From: Planctomycetaceae bacterium
GTDB taxonomy: Bacteria; Planctomycetota; Planctomycetia; Pirellulales; Pirellulaceae
Assembly: GCA_947463915.1 (NCBI GenBank)
Contig: CANHVO010000002.1
Span: 1-64,000 of the forward strand
DNA length: 64,000 bases
Direction of reading: 5' to 3'
Both the position numbers and the translations under genes were made by a program. Under the pieces are notes generated by a model. It made no database searches and was not told the DNA's origin. It saw nothing but the letters and a program-made list of their open reading frames with translations. Shown here piece by piece: positions 28,859-37,311 of this stretch (position 1 is the first letter of the stretch; every line of letters begins with the position of its first letter).

Positions 28859-30900
28859 GGTGTTGAGGGCAAGTCAATGATAAACGAGCTCCCGCCACTA
28901 TGTTGCGGTGCGTAATTTAGAGTTCCTTGGTGGTCCTCGATAATCCCGCGACTGATTGCGAGCCCCATACCCAAGCCATTTGTCTTCGTGGTAAAGAACG
29001 CATCAAACAATCGTGAGCGTTGCGACTCATTGACACCACTCCCCGAGTCGAGGACCGAGATCCTAACCCGCTTCGGAGTGGAATTGATTTCGATCGTTGC
29101 AATTTTCTGAGATTTGGGTTGATCTACCATCGACTCAAGCGCGTTTAAAACAAGATTCACCAAAACCTGTTGCAATCGGACAGGGTCGCCAAGCACGACG
29201 GATTTTTTATCGACATCCACAATTTGGATTGTCATTCCACGTCGCCGAGCCTCTCCCTTGAGCATCGCGGCTGTATCAGCCGCCAATTCGGAAAGATTCA
29301 GTCGTTCGGGTTGATGTTTGCCTGTCGATACGAAATCGCGTGTTCGGCGAATGATCTTTGCTGCCCGAGTAATCTCACCTGAAAGTTTTGTCAGAACATG
29401 CGACGCTGCCTCGGAAACGGGGGACGTCGACAAAATTTGTGTCAGGCTCGAGACGTAGTTTTGAATCGCGTTCAGCGGTTGGTTGAGTTCATGGGCCAAC
29501 TCACCTGACAATCGTCCCATGACACTCACGCGAGAGAAATGCGATAGTTGAGCACGTTTTTCCTCGAGCAGCTCTTCAGCATGCTGCCGATTTTCGATTT
29601 CATTCACGAGCGAATGATTCACACTCACCAACTCCTGAGTCCGTTTGTTGACGCGTTGCTCAAGCATTAAGTTATAGTGTTGCAATTCTTCTTCTGCTTT
29701 TCGACGATCGGTGATGTCGATGGTATGTCCAGCCACCCCTATTGGCTTACCATCGGTGGAGTGGATTTGCTGACAATTGCTGAGCATCCACCGCCATTCG
29801 TTATCTTTTCCCTTCATTCGAAATTCATGGCTCGCCGTCTGCTGCTCTCCGGAGAGTACAGCCCCCAGGCTGGCTGCTGCTTTCGGGAAATCCTCTTCGT
29901 GAATCCAACTTTCCCAGCTTTCTCCAAGAGCGGCTTCTGTTGGCTCTCCAGTTATGGTGCAAAAATAATCGCTGGTGAAAACACACTGTCCATCCATGGT
30001 TAACTGCCAAATAATGGCTGGGACGGACCGCGTTAGATCTCTCATCAAGCTTGCTTTTTCTCGTAGCTCTCGCTGAGCAGCTAAGCGATAGGTGAGATCA
30101 ACTATGCTCCCGATGTACGAAACGGTATTGTTGTGCGTGTCCGACACACGATTGAGGGATAGCTCCACCGTGCACTTGTTTTTCCCTTCTATTGTGCAGT
30201 CGATGCGGTCTCCTCCGGGCTGCGAATCCGTATTGCCTTGAAGATGCTTTACCAGTCGCTGCTGATCCTTGGCGATAAGCTCATTCCAATGCTTTCCAGC
30301 AACTTCGTCGAAAGTTAAGCCAGTGATTCTTTCCCATTCCGGGTTAACATAGGTTAGCTGATGACTTGGATCGCATTCAAAGATGCCGACTGGGCACGTT
30401 TGCGCTAATGCAGTAAATCGCTTCTCGTTTTGCTCAAACAAACGGAAGGCTAGTTTGATATGCGAGATATTCGTATAGCAAGTAATGACACCAACACATC
30501 GCCCTTCGGAGTCAAGTATAGGGCTTCTCGAGACCAAGAGCGTTCTTTGGTCGTATCCCAAATCCCAAGTTTCTTCGATCGACTCCGCTTTGCCGGTGGC
30601 CATGACATGCTGATCACGCTCTCGAATCGATTGCGCTAATGCCCTAGGCAAGAACTCGTACGAATCACGGCCTGGCAAATCATCCACCGAACACTTGAGA
30701 AACTCAGCGACTCTCTGGCTCCCAATGAGAACGATTCCATCGCAATCCTTGATAAGAATGGCTTCGCTCGAGGAATTGAGAGCCAGCACTAGCAGTTCTT
30801 TGGTTAGACGAATCTGCGGGTTCCGCTTGAAGGACGTGTTTGGCAAAGTGACTTCCTTTAGTCGAGCGGCGAGTTCCAAAACACCTAGCACGACGCGCAA
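28855..30900 (-). CDS. PAS-domain sensor histidine kinase
   Basis: Several PAS/PAC segments; 'LAHELNQPLNAIQNYVSSL' H-box; 'VLVNLVLNALESM', 'DSGSGV', 'GLGMGLAISRGIIEDHQGTL'; start uncertain (TTG at 30900 lies in a repeat). Confidence 0.92.
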   Translation of the reverse strand: MRVVLGVLELAARLKEVTLPNTSFKRNPQIRLTKELLVLALNSSSEAILIKDCDGIVLIGSQRVAEFLKCSVDDLPGRDSYEFLPRALAQSIRERDQHVMATGKAESIEETWDLGYDQRTLLVSRSPILDSEGRCVGVITCYTNISHIKLAFRLFEQNEKRFTALAQTCPVGIFECDPSHQLTYVNPEWERITGLTFDEVAGKHWNELIAKDQQRLVKHLQGNTDSQPGGDRIDCTIEGKNKCTVELSLNRVSDTHNNTVSYIGSIVDLTYRLAAQRELREKASLMRDLTRSVPAIIWQLTMDGQCVFTSDYFCTITGEPTEAALGESWESWIHEEDFPKAAASLGAVLSGEQQTASHEFRMKGKDNEWRWMLSNCQQIHSTDGKPIGVAGHTIDITDRRKAEEELQHYNLMLEQRVNKRTQELVSVNHSLVNEIENRQHAEELLEEKRAQLSHFSRVSVMGRLSGELAHELNQPLNAIQNYVSSLTQILSTSPVSEAASHVLTKLSGEITRAAKIIRRTRDFVSTGKHQPERLNLSELAADTAAMLKGEARRRGMTIQIVDVDKKSVVLGDPVRLQQVLVNLVLNALESMVDQPKSQKIATIEINSTPKRVRISVLDSGSGVNESQRSRLFDAFFTTKTNGLGMGLAISRGIIEDHQGTLNYAPQHSGGSSFIIDLPSTP

Positions 30901-30944
30901 GCTAGTGAATCCACCTTTATTTCACTAGCTTGCGCGTCGTGCTA
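30886..30944. repeat. Family B perfect inverted repeat (24-bp arms, 11-nt loop)
   Basis: TAGCACGACGCGCAAGCTAGTGAA ... TTCACTAGCTTGCGCGTCGTGCTA. Confidence 0.95.
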
Positions 30945-30979
30945 AGGTAGTCATGCTGCCGCTCGCCATACTGGGACTG

Positions 30980-32074
30980 TTACTTAAGATAGGCCAGTGT
31001 AAGCAAAACATAGCCTGTTACAAGGTTCGGGTCACCTTCCATCCAGCGTGCATCTGGATTGGTCCACGATCCATTCTCCTTTTGGGTGTTTTTCAGCTGG
31101 ATCAATAGCTCCGCTTTCCAGTCGTGATTTCCATCCTTGGCGCCGAATTCCTTTTCACCTAGTGCAGCCAATGCTTTGGCCATCGTATGTTGATAATAGT
31201 ACAACCCCGAACTTCCCATACCGGGATTGGTCGACACCGAGTAGTTGTTGTACAAAAATTTCTTGGCCGCTTTGACGCGAAAATCTTCCTTGTCGACCCC
31301 GGCGAAGATCATACTCTTCATCCCGGCGTACGTCATCGAAGCATAGGATCTCAACCCGCCGTTTTCCTCTTTGCCGGCCATCGAATCACCGCCATTGGCG
31401 GGGGTGTAGTAGAACCCACCGTCATTGATCTTCGATGCGAACTCGGTCCTGTTGTTGGCTGACTCCAGGTTCTGGCAGCGAGACACAAACGCGAGCGCTT
31501 TCTTTATCGCTTCATCTTCCTCACTCACACCTGCACTTCGCAATGCGTCGATCAAGAACGCAGTGTTGGAAAGATCGGGGCGCGATTTACTTCCGTACCC
31601 AGCTCCACCATAGGCAACATCATCGGACTTGATACCTTCGCCTTCGTCCCATTGCTGCAATTTGACAAATTTCTCAGCCCCACGAATCAAATCGGTGTAT
31701 TTGCCGTCCTGATTCGCCTTTGAAAACGCCATAATCGCCAAACATGTTTCATAATTTGCGTGCGTCGACTTGGGCGCGTACAAACCGCCATCTTCGTGCC
31801 TTGTGCTTTGCAGGTACTTTAAGGACTTCGCCACAACAGGATGGTCGGGCGGCAGATCGACCGAAAGGAGCCCCGCGACCACCAATCCAGTCACCCCTGG
31901 CCCAGTTTTGCTGCTGAACGAACCGTCCTCGGCTTGTCCAACATCGCTTAAATAGCCGACCGCTTTTTTGACCATCTCCAGACGCTCGGCTGGTCCTTGG
32001 GCCTGAAGAAACGAAAAGGACGAGACCATCCACGACGCGACGAGGCCAAAAGACAAAAGGCTTGTTAGTTTCAT
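30980..32074 (-). CDS. Prenyltransferase/squalene-oxidase-like (alpha/alpha toroid) exported protein
   Basis: Signal peptide; QW-like repeats 'DGSFSSKTGPGVTGLVVAGLL', 'DGGLYAP', 'NGGLRSYASMTYAGMKSMIFAG', 'NGSWTNPDARWMEGDPNLVTGYVLLTLAYLK'. Confidence 0.85.
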   Translation of the reverse strand: MKLTSLLSFGLVASWMVSSFSFLQAQGPAERLEMVKKAVGYLSDVGQAEDGSFSSKTGPGVTGLVVAGLLSVDLPPDHPVVAKSLKYLQSTRHEDGGLYAPKSTHANYETCLAIMAFSKANQDGKYTDLIRGAEKFVKLQQWDEGEGIKSDDVAYGGAGYGSKSRPDLSNTAFLIDALRSAGVSEEDEAIKKALAFVSRCQNLESANNRTEFASKINDGGFYYTPANGGDSMAGKEENGGLRSYASMTYAGMKSMIFAGVDKEDFRVKAAKKFLYNNYSVSTNPGMGSSGLYYYQHTMAKALAALGEKEFGAKDGNHDWKAELLIQLKNTQKENGSWTNPDARWMEGDPNLVTGYVLLTLAYLK

Positions 32075-32174
32075 TAGTTTCGACTCACTAAGTTAACGAA
32101 ATTCGCATTCACTCCCACGAATTATAGACTAGCACGACCTCGCCTCCACGCTATTGGATGCACATTTTTTGTCC

Positions 32175-32366
32175 TAGCGCGACGCGCAAGTCTTGAAGTT
32201 GCACACTTGTGATTTCGCAGCAGAATTCATGAGAATTCTGGCCGCGTCTTCATTGCAAAGTGTCTGAATTCTCACGAATTCAGCTACATTTCTTAATACA
32301 GTACAACTTCAAAACGCGCAAGCTAGTGATTTTGGCTTCGAATTCACTAGCTTGCGCGTCGTGCTA
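32175..32366. repeat. Composite of family B arms and a diverged family A-like EcoRI-site palindrome
   Basis: tagcgcgacgcgcaag at 32175; gaattc...gaattctcacgaattcagctac about 32225-32287; B inverted repeat 32314-32366. Confidence 0.75.
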
Positions 32367-32379
32367 AGAAAAAAGCTGC

Positions 32380-34107
32380 TTGTGGACACTGGAAAGGATA
32401 TTGAATCTGACGCCCCAAATGCATGCCAAATTGCTGATCGACTCGGCATCGAGTACACTGCCCATCCCACGACTACCCCAAAACAATCTTTCCTTTACCG
32501 AATTCCCTGTCGAGTTTTGCATGGGTCAACTGCGATTTCGAGTGCCAGATGCTCAAAGCTACGACGCGCAAATATGGGGCACCGCGTTCGTATCTGGCAT
32601 CGAAGGGATACCTTGGGCTAGCAAAAATCGAGTCGAAAAAGACTGCTTGATCATCGAGCGGGCGGTCAACGAATCCGGAAAATTGTCGATCGTTTGGCCG
32701 ACCGAAGAGTACGGGCCGATCATGCTTTCGACCGCGTCTCTGCGATGCCAAGAGACCCCCTATCTCCTACACCTCGAACTCGCCCGAGGAACCCTTCATC
32801 GCATTCGCGGTCGGGGAATCGATTGGCAACGCCTCGGACTTAAATTGCCTGAAGCATTTGCTTCACTCATGGATCGCTCCGTCTCGGCGTTTGTTCAAGC
32901 GATTCTAGCGGCGGACGATTTAGACCGTTGTGTCAAGCTCGCTCAGATGGCCATCGATTTCGCCGTGAGCGCATCAAAACCACTCTGTCGGGCATTTATT
33001 TCACAGGCTTTGCATGCACGTCATCAGTCCGAAAAGCAACTCAGCACTCTCTTGGGTGTCAAGCTTGCACCGTCGAAAGCCTGGGAACAAGATGTAGAAG
33101 CCATACTACCAGCTATCAACACCATCAACATCTCGATGGAAATGGGCCAACTCGAAACCGAATCCAAAGGATCGGCGCTCGCCGTTATCGACTCACAACT
33201 CCAGTGGGCGCGACGCAATTCGCTAAGGATCTTCGGAGGCCCACTGCTAAATCTTCAATCGCATGCTGTGCCTAAGTGGCTTTATCTCCTCAGCGATTTC
33301 CAATCGATGTACGAGGCCGCTTGCAAGCATGCCACGATGATGGTGGAAAGATACCGCGGCCAAGTTCACTTGTGGTCGGCAGCGGCGGGTCTGAACGCCC
33401 CCAACACATTGGGCATCACCGACGAACAAGTATTGCACTTGGCTGTCGGTGTTATTCAAGCCGTCCGTAGAAGCGATCCCAAAACACCGGTTGTCCTCAA
33501 CATCGATGCGCCGTGGGCTGAATACTTGGGACAAAAGTCCGATGGCATTAGCCCTTTGCACTTTGCCGATGCTCTCATCCGTGCAGATCTAGGCCTTTCA
33601 GGATTAGGTCTCGAACTCAATTTCAACTATTGGCAAGGCGGGTCGATGCCGCGAGATCTCGTCGATGTTTCCGACTTGATCGATCATTGGAATATCCTGG
33701 GGCTGCCTCTCTTGGCTCACGTCTCCGCACCCTGCCATCTGCAAACCGACCCAATGGCAACCTCCAAATCTGAACTGGTTTCGAATTGGCGTTACCCAAA
33801 CTATCCGTGGTGGGATCAGTCACAAATGTCCGACAGCGGCTCGATCGAACTTCCATCCGGCGAACCCATTGCACCGGTGCTCGCCAACATGAATGCGACT
33901 CCTGCGACCCGAGAACGCATGCCCGTAAACGGGTTGGAAGTCGTGCAGATGCTGCTCGCCAAGAGCAATGTTCACGGAATATTTTGGAACCAATATTCGG
34001 ATCGAGAAGACCACGCCTTCCCAAATGCAGGACTGGTCGCCGCAAGCGGAAAACGACGCTCCCTGCTCGATGGCCTGAGTCGCCTCCGCCAATTGCATGT
34101 GCATTGA
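32380..34107 (+). CDS. GH10 xylanase-like (alpha/beta)8 protein, probably non-catalytic
   Basis: 'FQSMYEAACKHATMMVERYRGQVHLWSAAAGLNAPNTLGITDEQVLHLAVGVIQAVRRSDPKTPVVLNI' resembles the GH10 core; N-terminal start uncertain (TTG at 32380). Confidence 0.65.
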   Translation: MWTLERILNLTPQMHAKLLIDSASSTLPIPRLPQNNLSFTEFPVEFCMGQLRFRVPDAQSYDAQIWGTAFVSGIEGIPWASKNRVEKDCLIIERAVNESGKLSIVWPTEEYGPIMLSTASLRCQETPYLLHLELARGTLHRIRGRGIDWQRLGLKLPEAFASLMDRSVSAFVQAILAADDLDRCVKLAQMAIDFAVSASKPLCRAFISQALHARHQSEKQLSTLLGVKLAPSKAWEQDVEAILPAINTINISMEMGQLETESKGSALAVIDSQLQWARRNSLRIFGGPLLNLQSHAVPKWLYLLSDFQSMYEAACKHATMMVERYRGQVHLWSAAAGLNAPNTLGITDEQVLHLAVGVIQAVRRSDPKTPVVLNIDAPWAEYLGQKSDGISPLHFADALIRADLGLSGLGLELNFNYWQGGSMPRDLVDVSDLIDHWNILGLPLLAHVSAPCHLQTDPMATSKSELVSNWRYPNYPWWDQSQMSDSGSIELPSGEPIAPVLANMNATPATRERMPVNGLEVVQMLLAKSNVHGIFWNQYSDREDHAFPNAGLVAASGKRRSLLDGLSRLRQLHVH

Positions 34108-34190
34108 TTGGCACGTAATGTAACTGAGTTCGTGAGAATTCAGTTACATCGGAATTCTTACGAATCCAGCAACGAACCGTGCTATTGCGA

Positions 34191-35105
34191 TTATGCCGCC
34201 CGGCGCTTCTCGTTGTTCTGAACCGTACTTCGTTCTGTCTCCATCGCCAAACTCGCCAACTCCAAGCGGCTTTGAACAGAGCGAACAAAGGTCCTGTCGC
34301 GGATCCCCATCACCCAACCCAGTCGTTCCGCAACCGTCTTGGGGCTCATCAATCCACCGGCTAGATGCCCAAGCCGTCGTGCGAGAGAATCGATGACGAC
34401 TCCACTCTCTTCAATCGACGAATACGCACATGCCAATTGCCCACAGGCACGGCCAATTTCGTATCCCGCTTCATGACCAGCGGCCACTCGTTTCGAAGCG
34501 TGTACCGTGACTTCTTCCGCCGCCTCGATTTCGAATTCCATGGCGGAAGCCAGAAGAGCAAATTCGACTTCAGCGATCTCCCGCGTGCATGGCTCCAGCC
34601 ATCCACCGATGCTCTTCAACATACGTTTGCGAAAGACTCCTCCGCAAAGCAACGGAGCGGCCACGACATCAGCGGAGTCAGTGACCCGACGATGTGGCAA
34701 TGATTCGCCTGAGAGCCCTAGATAGAGCTCATTCGTAGTAACGTCAACGACGGGTAGGCATACTGCAGTTACAGTTCTGTCCTGCAGCAAATGGAGAGCT
34801 TCGTCGCACCAATTTGGGTCCACCACCGAGCCTGGCAGCAGAACTTGAACGATCGGCGAGCAAGCGGAAGCGACCGCCAAATTGAGCTGTTGGGAGAAAC
34901 TGGCTCCTTGCTCCGACTCGATTAAAATCACTTCGTCTTGATCCAAGCCATAAGGGTCGTTGTAGCGACCATCGTGAGCTAAAAGGACTTCGAAATCGCT
35001 CTCTCGGTTCTCAAGAATTGAGAGGAGAGTGAGTTCGAGACCAGAATCATCGTGAAGGTGAGGAACAATGATTGAGAGACGCGGCACTTCGATGGACTCC
35101 AGCAA
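34191..35105 (-). CDS. Family 2-like glycosyltransferase
   Basis: 'RLSIIVPHLHDDSGLELTLLSILENRESDFEVLLAHDG' GT-A N-terminus; 'CGGVFRKRMLKSIGGW'. Confidence 0.75.
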   Translation of the reverse strand: MLESIEVPRLSIIVPHLHDDSGLELTLLSILENRESDFEVLLAHDGRYNDPYGLDQDEVILIESEQGASFSQQLNLAVASACSPIVQVLLPGSVVDPNWCDEALHLLQDRTVTAVCLPVVDVTTNELYLGLSGESLPHRRVTDSADVVAAPLLCGGVFRKRMLKSIGGWLEPCTREIAEVEFALLASAMEFEIEAAEEVTVHASKRVAAGHEAGYEIGRACGQLACAYSSIEESGVVIDSLARRLGHLAGGLMSPKTVAERLGWVMGIRDRTFVRSVQSRLELASLAMETERSTVQNNEKRRAA

Positions 35106-35416
35106 ATCGCGATTGGGCGAACTGAATCAACCTGAACTCTAGCATCGATCGGCCAGATTGAAACTGAAATTCAGCCATTTGGACGTTTGCCAGTTAGTTA
35201 AGCCTGGGTGACTTTGACGCCTGCGTTGTTTTGACAATACGGTGATATCCTAAATGCCAAGCGGCCTTGGGCTACCGTGCGATTGCCTACGATTGGGTCC
35301 AACAGTCAGTCTTTACCAAGGTCCGAGTGTTGCCTCGTTTCACGCGATACAATATTGCGATCCAATTACCAGATTACCGAAACTACTGATCCCATCCTTT
35401 TTTTGAGATTGATTCA

Positions 35417-36166
35417 ATGCCGTCCGTACTCGCACTTTTTGCCCATCCAGATGATATTGAGTTTGTTGCCGCAGGAACGCTCCTCCTGCTCAAGGACCTT
35501 GGTTGGGATATCCACTATTGCAATATTGCAAACGGATGTTGCGGCTCCACCGTAACCGACCGCGACGAAACGGCAGCTATTCGTCGCATCGAGTCAGAAC
35601 GCTCGGCAAGACTTTTGGAAGCTCACTACTATCCACCTTTTTGCGATGATCTCGACATTTTTTACAATCGCGAAAATTTGGCTAAAGTCGCAGCTATCGT
35701 TAGGCAAGCTAAGCCCAACGTTGTGCTAACACATGCTGCTTCTGATTATATGGAGGACCACATGGAAGCTTGTCGCCTTGCTGTTACCGCTGCATTTGCC
35801 AAGGGCATCCCGAACTTCAAAAGCAATCCAATCGAACCAAGTTTCGATGGTGATGTTGCGATCTACCACGCACAACCACACGGAAACCGGGCACCGTCCG
35901 GTGAAACTGTAATACCCAAATTAGCCATTCCAATCGATATGGTGCTCGAGCGAAAACTAGCGATGCTGGATTGTCACAAATCACAGCAGCAGTGGCTTCA
36001 AGCAACCCAAGGAATGAACTCTTATCTTCAGGCCATGCTAGAGCTTGGTGGAGAAGTTGCAAAACTTGCGAATCTCGAATGCAAAGCCGCCGAGGGATGG
36101 CACAAACATCTGCATCTTGGATTTGGTGCAAATGAGTACGATCCTCTCGCAAAATTGTTTGGTTAG
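35417..36166 (+). CDS. PIG-L/LmbE family deacetylase
   Basis: 'LALFAHPDDIEFVAAGTL' and 'VLTHAASDYMEDHMEACRL' metal-binding motifs. Confidence 0.95.
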   Translation: MPSVLALFAHPDDIEFVAAGTLLLLKDLGWDIHYCNIANGCCGSTVTDRDETAAIRRIESERSARLLEAHYYPPFCDDLDIFYNRENLAKVAAIVRQAKPNVVLTHAASDYMEDHMEACRLAVTAAFAKGIPNFKSNPIEPSFDGDVAIYHAQPHGNRAPSGETVIPKLAIPIDMVLERKLAMLDCHKSQQQWLQATQGMNSYLQAMLELGGEVAKLANLECKAAEGWHKHLHLGFGANEYDPLAKLFG

Positions 36167-36277
36167 CACCGCAGACGGCGCGCAGGAGCGTCCCTGCAAC
36201 CTCGAACATCACATGTGTTTCATTCGGCACAATCCCACAAACACTGTTTTACTCGAGTGCTGCCGTTGCCAACGACG

Positions 36278-36613
36278 ATGACCATCACGAAGGGTTTTCT
36301 CGGCTACGGAAAAGATTCAATCGCTATGGACATCGATCGAAACCGATATTTCATGTTCGGCGTCATACTGTTCCTCTTAGGGTTACAGTTTCGCCTGGTC
36401 GACTCGTTTGTTCTCAACGAGAACAGCACTCGCGCGTTGTACCGATTTGCACAAAAATCAAACCTCGCCGATAACAGTATGGCAACAAATGCCTACATGC
36501 AAGTTGGCACTCCGAAAAAGAACATGCGTCCACCAAACTGGTTGGGTTTCGTGCTCCTCACGGTCGGTGGTGTCATTTCCTTGCATGCTATGGTACTGCC
36601 TCGACGCCAATGA
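36278..36613 (+). CDS. Small conserved-looking membrane protein
   Basis: Two TM segments; 'DIDRNRYFMFGVILFLLGLQFRLVDSFVLNE'; start could also be 36326. Confidence 0.7.
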   Translation: MTITKGFLGYGKDSIAMDIDRNRYFMFGVILFLLGLQFRLVDSFVLNENSTRALYRFAQKSNLADNSMATNAYMQVGTPKKNMRPPNWLGFVLLTVGGVISLHAMVLPRRQ

Positions 36614-36662
36614 GCGTCCCTTGGATTCCAATGGAACCCCGTCTCTTTGAGAACCATGAATC

Positions 36663-37058
36663 ATGCGAGTCCTTAAGTCTTCTTCGTTTTGGGTGATTTT
36701 GACGGCACTCGTTCTTGCTGCGTACGTCAATCTCAGTGGCGACCTCCCTCAGTCCAATGCGATTATGGCAAGCGATCGCCCGTCGTTAGCTCAGATGTCG
36801 AAGCAAGAATCTCTGATGCGCGAGGGGACACCCCTTACGGACATCAAAGGTCGCTTCAAGAAGCAAGGTGATCGATTTCTCTTTGTCGAGGATGGCGCGA
36901 CCAAATCATTCAAATGCTTAGAAAATCTTTGCTTGCAGAGGGTGACTACGAATTTACAAGATGACGATCGCTCCACTAACTGGTTGATCTCAGCCAAGTT
37001 TACGGAGTTCAACGATACAAACTATCTGCTGGTGGAAAAAGCGGTTCGCAGTAGATAA
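36663..37058 (+). CDS. Hypothetical exported protein
   Basis: N-terminal TM/signal, coherent ORF, same strand as neighbours. Confidence 0.65.
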   Translation: MRVLKSSSFWVILTALVLAAYVNLSGDLPQSNAIMASDRPSLAQMSKQESLMREGTPLTDIKGRFKKQGDRFLFVEDGATKSFKCLENLCLQRVTTNLQDDDRSTNWLISAKFTEFNDTNYLLVEKAVRSR

Positions 37059-37083
37059 GACGCGGCGGCGGGCGGAAAACTAC

Positions 37084-37139
37084 CGTAGCTGGATTCGCCA
37101 GAATTCAGAACGTACTGAATTCTGGCGAATCCAGCTACG
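37084..37139. repeat. 56-bp palindromic intergenic repeat, family A copy 3 (tail inverted)
   Basis: CGTAGCTGGATTCGCCAGAATTCAGAACGTACTGAATTCTGGCGAATCCAGCTACG preceded by GGCGGCGGGCGGAAAACTAC. Confidence 0.92.
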
Positions 37140-37311
37140 AATCGCGGAATGCACTCTGTATGTTCTCTCCCGTCGCTCGCCCTAACACGTCTTTGTGGCT
37201 TTGCCTGCAATCCTTGGTCGCCGCTCTCTGGGACATTGACTTTGCGCCACCGACGGACGATCATTCTAGATTAAGCAATCGCGTCGCACTCGCTGGCTAC
37301 TCGGGCCGAAG

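Noticed and set aside
33623-34288. 221 aa minus-strand ORF
   Set aside because: Antisense to the GH10-like gene and overlapping the GT2-like gene; Arg/Ser-rich shadow translation
34191-34725. Several plus-strand ORFs (34193, 34365, 34507)
   Set aside because: Antisense to the GT2-like gene, no coherent protein features
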